Positions 34,248 through 42,493 of a DNA stretch of 64,000 nt are shown one piece after another. Source of the stretch: Kaistia hirudinis (GTDB taxonomy: Bacteria > Pseudomonadota > Alphaproteobacteria > Rhizobiales > Kaistiaceae); the NCBI RefSeq assembly GCF_014196455.1, contig NZ_JACIDS010000002.1:248001-312000 (forward strand). The letters are read 5' to 3'. The notes beneath the pieces are model-generated. The model was given only the letters and a program-made list of their open reading frames with translations, was not told the origin of the DNA and did not search any database. Position 1 is the first letter of the stretch. Every line of letters starts with the position of its first letter. The translations under genes were made by a program, and so were the position numbers.

Positions 34248-35284
34248 ACGCCCTCGTCAAGCCGAATGCGAGCGCGCATACGCCCGCGATGAGCGAGCAC
34301 GAATACAAGGAGGCGAAGTTCTTCCAGACCTTCGGCTCGGTTCCGTCGCCGGCCTTCGACGATCCGGACGAGCAGACTCGCGTCTGGGGCCGCCCCTGGG
34401 GCTGCACCACCGATGTCGGCAAGCTGCGCGCCGTGCTCATGCACCGGCCGGGCGACGAGTTGAACATCGTCGAGGACAAGCCGATGCCGGAGATCGGCGG
34501 CTTCGGCGATCCGGAAAAGGGCTGGTACTGGATCGGCAAGACGCTGCCGGATCTTCCCGCCATGCAGGAAGCGCACGACAAGTTCACCGCGCTGCTGCGC
34601 GCCGAGGGCGTCGACGTCGTCCTGATTGACAAGGCCGCACCCGGCGCGATGAAGCAGATCTATTGCCGCGACAGCGTGATCTCGGTGAAGGGCGGCGCGA
34701 TCGTCACGCGCCTCGCCCGCAAGGTCCGCCGCGGCGAGGAACTGGCCGTGACGCAGGCGCTCGCCAAGGCCGGCTGCCCGATCCTCGGCACGCTGCATGG
34801 CGAGGCCGTGTTCGAGGGCGGCGGCTTCGCGATCCTCGACGAGAAGACGGCCGTCTGCTCCGTCTCGGTCGCCTGCAATCCGGAAGGCGTGCGCCAGGTC
34901 GAGATGCTCTTGAACAGCGTCGGCGTCGAACTGATCAAGGTGCCGATGCCGGGCTATCGCATCCATATCGACGGCTCCTTCATCATGATCGACCACGACA
35001 AGGCGATCGTGAACATCAACGAGCTGCCCTACATCTTCATCCAGGAGCTGGTGAAGCGCGGCATCCAGATGATCGAACTGCCGCCGGAGGACAACGCCTT
35101 CTCGCTCAACTGTCTGGCGCTTGCCCCCGGCCGCGTGCTCATGCACGAGACCCGCACGCCGCGCCTTGCCGACCGGCTCGACAAGGCGGGCGTCGAGGTA
35201 CTGACGATCGACTATGAATGCGTCGAGCTCGGCGGCGGCGGCATCCACTGCTCGACCGGTCCGCTCGCCCGCGACCCGGCCTGA
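34244..35284 (+). CDS. Amidinotransferase/dimethylarginine-dimethylaminohydrolase-like protein
   Basis: A 346-residue cytoplasmic enzyme of the guanidine-modifying superfamily (pentein fold). Motifs seen are IYCRDSVISVKGG near residue 140, FEGGGFAILDEK near 190, IHIDGSFIMIDHDKAIVN near 240 and the C-terminal GGGGIHCSTGPLARD, whose cysteine is the expected nucleophile. Family members hydrolyse arginine, agmatine or methylarginines at the guanidine group, or transfer the amidino group. Its gene lies between permease 2 and the ATPase gene, with a 4-base overlap on one side and a 2-base gap on the other. The transported ligand is therefore probably its substrate. Whether it releases citrulline-, urea- or amine-type products is unknown. 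Confidence 0.88.
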   Translation: MNALVKPNASAHTPAMSEHEYKEAKFFQTFGSVPSPAFDDPDEQTRVWGRPWGCTTDVGKLRAVLMHRPGDELNIVEDKPMPEIGGFGDPEKGWYWIGKTLPDLPAMQEAHDKFTALLRAEGVDVVLIDKAAPGAMKQIYCRDSVISVKGGAIVTRLARKVRRGEELAVTQALAKAGCPILGTLHGEAVFEGGGFAILDEKTAVCSVSVACNPEGVRQVEMLLNSVGVELIKVPMPGYRIHIDGSFIMIDHDKAIVNINELPYIFIQELVKRGIQMIELPPEDNAFSLNCLALAPGRVLMHETRTPRLADRLDKAGVEVLTIDYECVELGGGGIHCSTGPLARDPA

Positions 35285-35286
35285 CC

Positions 35287-36354
35287 ATGGCGTTTCTCGA
35301 CATCCGCCGCCTGCGGAAATCCTATGGCGCGGCGGTGGCGCTCGGCGGGGTCGACCTCTCGGTCGAGGAGGGTGAGTTCATCACCCTTCTCGGCCCCTCG
35401 GGTTCGGGCAAGACGACGCTGCTGATGTCGATCGCCGGTTTCATCAAGCCGGACGAGGGCGGCATCGTCCTCGCCGGCACCGATGTCACCGATCTGGAGC
35501 CGGAGGATCGCAATTTCGGGCTGGTCTTCCAGGGCTATGCGCTGTTCCCGCATCTCTCTGTCCGCGACAATGTCGCGTTCCCGCTGAAGGTGCGCAAATG
35601 GGAAAAGCGCGCCATCGCCGAGCGCGTCGAGGCGATGCTGGCGCTGGTCGGGCTCGATCAACTCGCTGCCCGCAAGCCGCGCGAACTCTCGGGCGGACAG
35701 CAGCAGCGCGTCGCGCTTGCCCGCGCGCTCGCCTACAGCCCGCGCCTTCTCCTCCTCGACGAGCCGCTCTCCGCGCTCGACCGCTCGCTGCGCGAGACCA
35801 TGCAGCGGGAACTGAAGCGGCTGCATCGCGAGACGGGCGTGACCTTCATCTTCGTCACCCACGACCAGGAGGAGGCCTATGCGATGTCGGATCGCATCGC
35901 CGTCTTCCAGAACGGCCGCATCGTCCAGATCGGCGCGCCGCGCGATATCTACCGCAATCCCGCCTCGCGCTTCGTCGCCGGCTTCATCGGCGGCAACAAT
36001 CTGATCCGCGCCCGCTTCTCGCCCGAGACCGGCACGCTGTCGCTGCTCGGGCGCGAGATCGCGGCGCCGCAGCATTTCGACGTGGCGCTGCACCATCGGG
36101 ACGGCGACGTCTCGGCCTGGATCCGCTCGGAGGACATCGCGATCGGCGGCGCCGAAGCCGGCTTCGAGAGCTTCGACGTGACCGTGATCGATCGCGCCTT
36201 CATCGGCACTGGCGAGCGCATCGCCGTCCGCACCGGCGACGACGAGGAACTGGCGCTCGTCATCCCCGACGGGGCCGCCGACGCGGTTGTCGTCGGCGCG
36301 CCCTTGCAATGCCGGGTCCGGCCTGACCTGATCGGCTTCCTGCTTCCCGATTGA
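35287..36354 (+). CDS. Polyamine-type ABC transporter ATP-binding protein (PotA-like)
   Basis: A 355-residue ATPase. Walker A GPSGSGKTT is near residue 36, the signature LSGGQQQRVALARAL near 138, Walker B LLLLDEPLSALD near 155 and the switch histidine in FVTHDQEEA. A C-terminal TOBE-like regulatory domain begins near residue 240 (NNLIRARFS). ATG 35287 is two bases after the hydrolase stop. It completes the importer with the genes at 31388, 32569 and 33405. Confidence 0.93.
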   Translation: MAFLDIRRLRKSYGAAVALGGVDLSVEEGEFITLLGPSGSGKTTLLMSIAGFIKPDEGGIVLAGTDVTDLEPEDRNFGLVFQGYALFPHLSVRDNVAFPLKVRKWEKRAIAERVEAMLALVGLDQLAARKPRELSGGQQQRVALARALAYSPRLLLLDEPLSALDRSLRETMQRELKRLHRETGVTFIFVTHDQEEAYAMSDRIAVFQNGRIVQIGAPRDIYRNPASRFVAGFIGGNNLIRARFSPETGTLSLLGREIAAPQHFDVALHHRDGDVSAWIRSEDIAIGGAEAGFESFDVTVIDRAFIGTGERIAVRTGDDEELALVIPDGAADAVVVGAPLQCRVRPDLIGFLLPD

Positions 36355-36410
36355 AGCGTTGGCGCCGCCATCACCCCCGCAACCCTCTTCGAACCATCCA
36401 GCGAGACCCC

Positions 36411-37766
36411 ATGTCGATAGCGCTCCGCCCCATCACCCTTCCCGATTTCGGCACCCCGCTCGCGCGCCCGCTCATCCCCGCGCAGACCTATGCGGGGCGG
36501 GCCGAGGCGGCCCGTGCGGCGGCCGGGACGGATTGGCTCGTCGTCTATGCCGACCGCGAGCACTTCGCCAACATCGTCTTCCTGACCGGCTTCGAGCCGC
36601 GCTTCGAGGAGGCGCTGCTGTTGCTCGGGCCGAAGGGCGAACGCATCATCGTCGCCGGCAACGAGAATATGGACTACGCGCCGATCGCGGGCCTCCCCGA
36701 CGTCTCGGTCCGGCTCTGCCAGGCGCTGAGCCTGATGGCGCAGGATCGCAGCCTCAAGCCGAACCTTGCCGCCGTGTTGCGCGAGCTCGGCATCGGCAAG
36801 GGCGACAGCATCGGCCTCGCGGGGTGGAAATATGTCGTGCCGGAGGAGTGGGATGGACCGAAGCCGACCTTCTTCGTTCCGGCCTATGTGGTCGACAGCC
36901 TGGCGCTGGTCGCCGGCGCGATCACGGACGCGACGCATGTATTGATGCATCCGACGCATGGCCTCCGCGCCGTCGTCGACGCCGACCAGATCGCCGAGGC
37001 GGAATGGGCCGCGACCCGCGCCTCGCTCGCCGTCTGGCGCATCGTCTCCGGCTTCACGCTCGGCGACAACGAGCTCCTCGCCGCCTCGCGCATGGGTTAT
37101 GCCGGCGAGCCGATGAATTGCCACCCGATGTTCACGACCGGTGACGCGTCCCGGCCGGTGATCGGCCTCAAGAGCCCGTCCGCGCGGCAGGCGGCGCGCG
37201 GCGACGGCGTCACCACGGCGGTCAGCTTCTGGGGTGGGCTGACCGCCCGCGCCGGCCTGGTCAGCGATCATGACGAGGATTTCGTCGCCGTCGCCAGCGC
37301 CTATTTCAAGGGCCTGCTCGCCTGGTACGAGACCGCCGATATCGGCGTCGAGGGCGGCGCGATCCACGAGGCGGTCGTCTCGACGCTCGCCGCAGGCGGC
37401 CTCCGCCCGGCGCTCAATCCGGGCCATCTCACCGGCCATGACGAGTGGATGAACTCGCCGATCTGCCCCGGCTCGAGCGAGAAGATCGCCTCCGGCATGC
37501 CGTTCCAGATCGACATCATCCCCGCGCCGATGCCGGCCGGCTGGGCACTCAATTGCGAGGATCCGGTCACCTTCGCCGATGCGGCGCTCAAGGCCGAGAT
37601 CGCCGCGCGCCATCCCGAGGTCGCCGCCCGCTTCGAGGCCCGGCGTGCCTTCGTGCGCGACCAGATCGGCGTCGCGGTGAAGGAGAATGTCCTGCTTCTC
37701 TCCGCGATCCCGCTCGTGCTGCCGCCGCTCTGGCTGAAGAAGGGCTATGCGCTGACGAGGGGCTGA
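36411..37766 (+). CDS. M24 (creatinase/aminopeptidase P fold) protein lacking metal ligands
   Basis: A 451-residue protein with the N-terminal creatinase domain and C-terminal pita-bread M24 fold. In metal-dependent members the first aspartates lie in a DxG...D motif; here the matching stretch GVTTAVSFWGGLTARAG has none. Histidines remain in CHPMFTTG (238) and PGHLTGH (339, 343), and the later glutamate site reads PFQIDIIP. Loss of metal ligands with retained histidines is the pattern of creatinase, which hydrolyses a guanidino amino acid without metal. Ectoine hydrolase is a further relative. It lies 56 bases behind the guanidine-hydrolase/transporter operon, so a role on the same compound or its product is likely. 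Confidence 0.82.
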   Translation: MSIALRPITLPDFGTPLARPLIPAQTYAGRAEAARAAAGTDWLVVYADREHFANIVFLTGFEPRFEEALLLLGPKGERIIVAGNENMDYAPIAGLPDVSVRLCQALSLMAQDRSLKPNLAAVLRELGIGKGDSIGLAGWKYVVPEEWDGPKPTFFVPAYVVDSLALVAGAITDATHVLMHPTHGLRAVVDADQIAEAEWAATRASLAVWRIVSGFTLGDNELLAASRMGYAGEPMNCHPMFTTGDASRPVIGLKSPSARQAARGDGVTTAVSFWGGLTARAGLVSDHDEDFVAVASAYFKGLLAWYETADIGVEGGAIHEAVVSTLAAGGLRPALNPGHLTGHDEWMNSPICPGSSEKIASGMPFQIDIIPAPMPAGWALNCEDPVTFADAALKAEIAARHPEVAARFEARRAFVRDQIGVAVKENVLLLSAIPLVLPPLWLKKGYALTRG

Positions 37767-39253
37767 GGCGCCAGCAGATCCGGCCGGCGCGCGGCCTTCG
37801 CCTTATCGAAACGGCGACGGAGTTCGGCGGTCTCCGCACTCGACCGCGGTTCGGTCGCCGGGCCTTGCGGTGCGACGAGCTTTCGGGCGCTGGCGAGGCT
37901 GCCGCCGAACCAGCCGATGCCGACGCCCGCGATCAGTCCCGCCCCGAGCGTCGAGGCATCGGCGACCGAGGCGCTGACGACCGGCAGGCCGCTGATATCG
38001 GCGAGAAGCTGCGGCCAGAAGGGCAACCGCGCGCCGCCGCCGGAAAAAAGGATGCGCCTGCGCGGTGCGATGGCGCCGAGGAGATCGAGGCTCGCGGCGA
38101 CATCGGCACTGACGCCTTCGAGGATCGCGCGCAGCATATGCGCGCGGCCATGCGCCATGGAGAGGCCGAGAAAGGCCCCGCGGGCCGCATTGTCGAAGGT
38201 CGGGCTGCCGCCGCCGGAGAGATAGGGCAGGAAGATCAGCCCGTCCGAGCCGGTCGGGACCCGCGCTGCCTCTTCCGCGATCGGCGCGATGAAGGCCGGG
38301 TCTGGCCGCGCCGCGCCGGAGAGCAGCGCGGTCAGCCAGGCGATCGCGCCGCCGCCGCCGAAATGCGAGGCGATGGCGTAGAGCTGGGGTCCCTCGGGAT
38401 AGGGCAGCGTGTTCATGCGCCCGACCAGCGCCGGCTCCACCCCCGGCAGGCCGGCGATGACGTTCGCGCTGGTGCCGATGGTGACCGACATGTCGCTGGC
38501 AAGGTCCATGCCCGCGCCGAGCAGCATGGCCGGCATGTCGGCCGCGCCCGTGACCACGGGAATGCCGGCCGGCAGCCCCAGCGCCGCCGCTGGCCCCGGC
38601 AGGAGCGGGCCGGCGATCGCGTCGGTCTCGCGCAGCCGCGGCAGCTTGTCGAAGGCGATGCCAGCGGCTGCGGCCAGATCCTCCGCGAAGCCCCAGCGTC
38701 CGGCCTCGAACAGCATGGAATTGCCGGCGTCGGTCGGATCGCTCGCGACATCGCCGGTCATCCAGAGGCGCAGCCAGTCCTTCGGCCCGAGGATCGCGGC
38801 AGTCTGCGCCCAGACCTCCGGCGCATGATCGCGCCACCACATCAGCTTCGGCAGCGTCAGATGCGTTCCGGGCAGGTTGCCGGTGCGCCGCGCCAGAGCA
38901 TCCGCCAGCGCCGGAGCGATGCAATCTGCCTCGGCGGCGGCGCGCTGGTCGGTGATGGTGTGGCAGGGCCCGAGCGCTGTGCCATCGGCGCCCACCAGCA
39001 CCGGCGCGCTCATATGGCCGGAGAACGAGATCGCCGCGACGGCGACATCACCCGCCGCATCAAGCGCCGCGCGCACCGCCCCGATCGCCGCCTCGCGCCA
39101 ATCCTCCGGCCGCTGCTCGGAAAGCCCCGGTCCCGGCTGCGCCGTCGCATAGGCGACCCGCCCACCCGCGATCACCCGCGCCGATTGATCGACCAGAACG
39201 GCCTTGACGGAAGAGGTTCCGATATCGATGCCGAGCACGGCGGGAAGAGGCAT
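37745..39253 (-). CDS. FGGY-family carbohydrate kinase (second copy)
   Basis: A 502-residue FGGY kinase, xylulokinase-like. GIDIGTSSVKAVLVD is near residue 8, SFSGHMSAPVLVG near 77, TGAADMPAMLLGAG near 245 and the ATP-binding RRILFSGGGARLPFWPQLLADI near 400. ATG 39253 is chosen; a TTG five codons upstream has no site. It is only distantly related to the kinase at 26883. Its last 22 bases overlap the end of the convergent M24 gene. No operator could be assigned. It may phosphorylate a ketose or polyol imported by one of the neighbouring systems. Confidence 0.92.
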   Translation of the reverse strand: MPLPAVLGIDIGTSSVKAVLVDQSARVIAGGRVAYATAQPGPGLSEQRPEDWREAAIGAVRAALDAAGDVAVAAISFSGHMSAPVLVGADGTALGPCHTITDQRAAAEADCIAPALADALARRTGNLPGTHLTLPKLMWWRDHAPEVWAQTAAILGPKDWLRLWMTGDVASDPTDAGNSMLFEAGRWGFAEDLAAAAGIAFDKLPRLRETDAIAGPLLPGPAAALGLPAGIPVVTGAADMPAMLLGAGMDLASDMSVTIGTSANVIAGLPGVEPALVGRMNTLPYPEGPQLYAIASHFGGGGAIAWLTALLSGAARPDPAFIAPIAEEAARVPTGSDGLIFLPYLSGGGSPTFDNAARGAFLGLSMAHGRAHMLRAILEGVSADVAASLDLLGAIAPRRRILFSGGGARLPFWPQLLADISGLPVVSASVADASTLGAGLIAGVGIGWFGGSLASARKLVAPQGPATEPRSSAETAELRRRFDKAKAARRPDLLAPQPLVSA

Positions 39254-39363
39254 GGGATCAGTCCGCAAAGGGTGTGTCGCGGCTGTTTCGTATAGGCTTT
39301 TTCCGCCGAGGGGAATGCGCAGCCACCGCCCTCTCGCGCTGAGCCGAACGCAGCACAGTGCTT

Positions 39364-39469
39364 GTCATTGCCGGGCTTGACCCGGCAATCCAGACTTTCC
39401 TTTTCTCGCAAACCGTCTTTCGCGGCGGGGCAGCAAGCGCTGGATTGCCGGGTCAAGCCCGGCAATGAC
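39364..39469. repeat. Inverted pair of 30-bp palindromic repeats (ATTGCCGGG type)
   Basis: The arms 39364-39393 and 39440-39469 are perfect inverted copies separated by 46 bases. Each arm is itself a hairpin (ATTGCCGGG...CCCGGCAAT). The type GTCATTGCCGGGCTTGACCC is, from memory, a very common intergenic repeat of Hyphomicrobiales. It lies between divergently oriented ends, and the structure could terminate the DUF4287 transcript. Confidence 0.75.
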
Positions 39470-39505
39470 AGCGGAGCGAGCCCCGGAGGCATCGTTCCGC
39501 CCGTC

Positions 39506-39724
39506 CTAAGCCTTCCGGTCCTCGGCCAGCGTATGGGCCACCAGCGCATTGGCATGGCCGTGGCCGAGCCCGTGCCTCTCCTTGAGGAACGCGACGAGCT
39601 GCATATGCGTCAGCCCCGATTGCGCGCGGATCAGAGCTTTCCAATGCGCGATGGGCTGGCCGTATGTCTTCTCGATCGAGGGAAAGTAGCTCGCCGGTCC
39701 CATGACCTTCTCGGTGTCTGCCAT
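39506..39724 (-). CDS. DUF4287-family small protein
   Basis: A 72-residue soluble protein of the DUF4287 type. The core MGPASYFPSIEKTYGQPIAHWKALI followed by HMQLVAFLKERHGLGHGHANALVAHTL is characteristic. The function is unknown; a related module is sometimes joined to DUF5655. GGAGGAAA precedes the ATG at 39724. It is monocistronic, with palindromic repeats on its 3' side. Confidence 0.85.
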   Translation of the reverse strand: MADTEKVMGPASYFPSIEKTYGQPIAHWKALIRAQSGLTHMQLVAFLKERHGLGHGHANALVAHTLAEDRKA

Positions 39725-39987
39725 CTGGTTTCCTCCGCTTGCCGTGCGCCAAAAGCAGGCTGCACCGTCCCCCGATCCGGGGCAAGTCGCATGGCATCAA
39801 GCCACAGGCCGTGTATCCAACCTGGGCTCCTGTCCGACTCGTGCTGCGCGTTGTCCGAAGGTGCGAGAGGCGGAGTGTCCCTCGGTGAAGCTGCGTCGAG
39901 CCGCCATCGAGCAGAACTAAACCCCTGTTTGCCGCTCCTAAACCACTGGCGGGTCATGTTCGGTGCGGTCCGAACCGGAGGCGCGAT

Positions 39988-40779
39988 GTGGAGACGTCCC
40001 TTTATGAGCCCGTCAAACGCTTCCTGGAGCAGTTCGGCTACACCGTCAAAGGCGAGGTCGGGCACTGCGATATTGTCGCTCTGAGGGATGATGATCCCGC
40101 GGTGGTGGTGATCTGCGAACTGAAGTTGGCGTTCAATCTCGAACTCATCCTTCAGGGCGTCGACCGGGCAACCATGGGCGACGAGATCTGGCTGGCGGCT
40201 CAGCTTTCGATCCGGGGGAAGGGGCGGGAGAGCGATCCGCGCTATCGCAATCTCTGTCGCCGCCTCGGCTTCGGCTTGCTGGGCGTTGCGACATCGGGCG
40301 CCGTCGAGATCCTCGTTTCTCCGACCGCACCGATGCCGCGGAAGGATTTGCGCCGGCGCTCGCGTCTGGTGGAAGAGCACAAGCGGCGCAGCGGCGATCC
40401 TGTCGCCGGCGGCGGGACCCGGAAGCCAATCATGACAGCCTATCGACAGCAGGCACTCGCCTGTGCCGCCGCCATGGCGTCGTCGCCGCAAAGGCCGCGT
40501 GACCTCAAGCCGTCGTTCCCCGACGCCCAGAAGATTCTTCGCCGCAATGTCTATGGCTGGTTCGAGCGCTCGGCGCGTGGCGTCTACGCGTTGACCGATA
40601 CGGGGCGGAGCGCATTGGCGTCGTGGCTTCCCGGGGCCGCCGTCGGCGCGATGCCCGAAGGCGCCCTGGCCGGCGACGCGCCATACTCCGAGGAGGCGCG
40701 CGAGGTCGGCCAAGGGGGCAAGTCCTCTGACCAGCGCGTCCGGCTGCGGCCGGACGCCTGGGAAAGTCCTGCGTCGTAA
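39988..40779 (+). CDS. DUF2161-family PD-(D/E)XK-like protein
   Basis: A 263-residue protein. The N-terminal 110 residues match DUF2161: METSLYEPVKRFLEQFGYTVKGEVGHCDIVALRDDD (given only as landmarks: GHCDIVAL then VICELK), which reproduce the D...ExK nuclease-type active site. The C-terminal half has a winged-helix-like segment KPIMTAYRQQALACAAAM and GWFERSARGVYALTDTG. GTG 39988 has CGGAGG upstream; no ATG in this frame is better. The biochemical role is unknown, and a nuclease or phosphodiesterase activity is only suggested by the fold. Confidence 0.82.
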   Translation: METSLYEPVKRFLEQFGYTVKGEVGHCDIVALRDDDPAVVVICELKLAFNLELILQGVDRATMGDEIWLAAQLSIRGKGRESDPRYRNLCRRLGFGLLGVATSGAVEILVSPTAPMPRKDLRRRSRLVEEHKRRSGDPVAGGGTRKPIMTAYRQQALACAAAMASSPQRPRDLKPSFPDAQKILRRNVYGWFERSARGVYALTDTGRSALASWLPGAAVGAMPEGALAGDAPYSEEAREVGQGGKSSDQRVRLRPDAWESPAS

Positions 40780-40806
40780 CGTCGGATGGCTCGACGTTCG
40801 GGGGAC

Positions 40807-41247
40807 TTACTTCACCGAAATGGCCATGCCGCTGAGATCGACATTGATCTGGAGGCCGACCTGCTTGCCGGTGAGTTCGAGCTGCGCGCCCTTCTCGTTG
40901 GTCATGACGATCACCTGACCGCCCTTGACGGCCGCGCCGCCGCCGCCCGCCGCCGCATAGACGCCGGCTACGTCCGACGCGCGACGAATATTGCGCACCT
41001 TGCCCTGGAAGTAGGTCTTCGACGCGCCGAAGGCGAGCCCGCCCGAAAGGCCGGCGATCGCAATGGGATAATTGCGGCCCTTGAAGGTCAACGTGCCTTC
41101 GCCGCCCGAGCCGCCGATGAAGAAGGCGGCCTTGTAGACGGCGAAGCGGATCGTGCCGGTATCGGCGTGCGCCGCGCTGGCGGCGCTGACGGCCAGGCCG
41201 GCGATGACGGCAACCGCAGCTGAACGAAGACGGGGCGAGATGTTCAT
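40807..41247 (-). CDS. Secreted protein of unknown function
   Basis: A 146-residue protein with a clear signal peptide (residues 1-29, SAAVAVIAGLAVSAASAAHA). The mature part is rich in glycine and short strands: FAVYKAAFFIGGSGGEGTLTF, YPIAIAGLSGGLAFGASK, GVYAAAGGGGAAVKGGQVIVM. This pattern is weakly reminiscent of the SYLF/DUF1134-type envelope proteins of alphaproteobacteria, but I cannot assign it. It stands alone between the convergent DUF2161 gene and the SIS-domain gene. Confidence 0.8.
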   Translation of the reverse strand: MNISPRLRSAAVAVIAGLAVSAASAAHADTGTIRFAVYKAAFFIGGSGGEGTLTFKGRNYPIAIAGLSGGLAFGASKTYFQGKVRNIRRASDVAGVYAAAGGGGAAVKGGQVIVMTNEKGAQLELTGKQVGLQINVDLSGMAISVK

Positions 41248-41399
41248 GGTGTCAGTTCCTCGAGAGCGGCCCTGACCCGCCGGGTCGGGCTCTTCGGCAT
41301 CTTACCAAAGCTCCCATTGAACCGTCTCGCCCGTGATTGGTTCCACGCGCGGATTTGCCGGCATGCTTACCGCGGGCTCTCCCTGATCCTGCTGAAGGA

Positions 41400-42128
41400 T
41401 CAAAGGTGGGGGTTGCGCGCGCGATATCTCTCGACGAGCCTTTTGTTGTGCTCGTTGGCCCCCGGCATATTGGCGCTGCGATAGACAGGGGCTTCGAGAC
41501 CTCTCTCGGCGAGATCGGCAGCCGCCTGGACCAGCACGGCATTCAGCATCGCCGCGCCGAGAAGCGTCGAGACGGGACCGGCCGAAACCTCGTCATCGAT
41601 GGGAACGACGGCGTCGCCGGCCGGCGCGCCGCTGTCGATCACGACGTCGGAAACATCGGCGAGGCGCTGGCGGCCATTGGCGGCGGCGGTCGAATAGGCA
41701 AGCGAGGTGACGCCGATCACCGGCGTGCCCTGCGTGCGGGCATAGCGGGCGGCCTCGACGGGCACCGCATTGACGCCGCTGGTCGAGAACACGAACAGCG
41801 CATCGTCAGCGCCGAGCGGATAGCGGGCAAGGATCACGTCGGCGAGCCCGGACATGCGCTCCATCCTGGTGCTGGCGATCGCGCCCTCATGCACCATGAC
41901 GGTCGTCGACAGGATCGGCACCACGCAGGCGAGCCCCCCGGCGCGGAAATGTCCTTCCTCGGCCATGAGATGCGAATGGCCGGTGCCGAAGATGTAGATG
42001 ACGCCGCCGCGGGCGATCGCCTCGGTGCAGAGCGCGGCAGCGCGCAGGATCGCGTCCGATTGCGTCTGCGCTGCCGTCGAAAGAAGGTCTTGGGCCGCCT
42101 TCAGATAGATCTGGGCCGCGTTGCTCAT
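41400..42128 (-). CDS. SIS-domain protein (UPF0309-like)
   Basis: A 242-residue cytoplasmic sugar-isomerase-domain protein. The phosphosugar-binding loops are IFGTGHSHLMAEE near residue 46 and FVFSTSGVNAVPVEAARYA near 112, and the C-terminus EHNKRLVERYRAR is typical of the UPF0309 group. Such proteins bind or isomerise phosphosugars. A minus-strand TTGACA (42179-42184) lies ahead of TATAGC (42154-42159) with a long 19-base spacer. A short hairpin GATCCT...AGGATC overlaps the stop. It is monocistronic, and its link to the neighbouring oxidase cluster is unclear. Confidence 0.87.
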   Translation of the reverse strand: MSNAAQIYLKAAQDLLSTAAQTQSDAILRAAALCTEAIARGGVIYIFGTGHSHLMAEEGHFRAGGLACVVPILSTTVMVHEGAIASTRMERMSGLADVILARYPLGADDALFVFSTSGVNAVPVEAARYARTQGTPVIGVTSLAYSTAAANGRQRLADVSDVVIDSGAPAGDAVVPIDDEVSAGPVSTLLGAAMLNAVLVQAAADLAERGLEAPVYRSANMPGANEHNKRLVERYRARNPHL

Positions 42129-42328
42129 GCGTTCGTGCTCCCGGGTGCGAGGCGCTATACCATCGACGTCGTGCAGGCTGTCAAGTAGCGCGGCCCTTGG
42201 GGCACGATTTCCCGAAAATGCCCGTGAGAAGCTATTTCTGCGAGAGAACGCCGCACGATAGGCGGGGGCAGGGCGGTGCGGATCCGCGTGAGAAGAGGAC
42301 GTCGGTCAACGCCGTGCGCGACCGCGTA

Positions 42329-42493
42329 TTAGCGCGGGCGCTTGTCCTGCGGCGGCGGTTCGTCCGTCAGGATGCGCAGCGCGTCGCCGTCCAGGTCGTC
42401 GAACTGGCCGCTGCGATAGGCCCACAGGAAGGCGGCGAGGCCGAGCGCGCCGAGGCCGAGCGCGATCGGGATGAGGAACAGCAGATTGTTCAT
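42329..42493 (-). CDS. ccoS: cbb3 oxidase assembly protein CcoS
   Basis: A 54-residue protein read from the ATG at 42493: MNNLLFLIPIALGLGALGLA begins the single membrane helix, followed by WAYRSGQFDDLDGD, the signature of CcoS. It is required for maturation of cbb3-type cytochrome oxidase, probably for haem or copper insertion together with CcoI. The start overlaps the CcoI stop (ATGA). It is the last gene of the block. Confidence 0.9.
   Translation of the reverse strand: MNNLLFLIPIALGLGALGLAAFLWAYRSGQFDDLDGDALRILTDEPPPQDKRPR

Noticed and set aside
25252-37766. A creatinine-creatine pathway joining the creatininase-family gene and the creatinase-like M24 gene
   Set aside because: The genes lie in separate operons 11 kb apart with different control signals, and the first sits in a sugar-type transporter operon; family membership alone is not enough.
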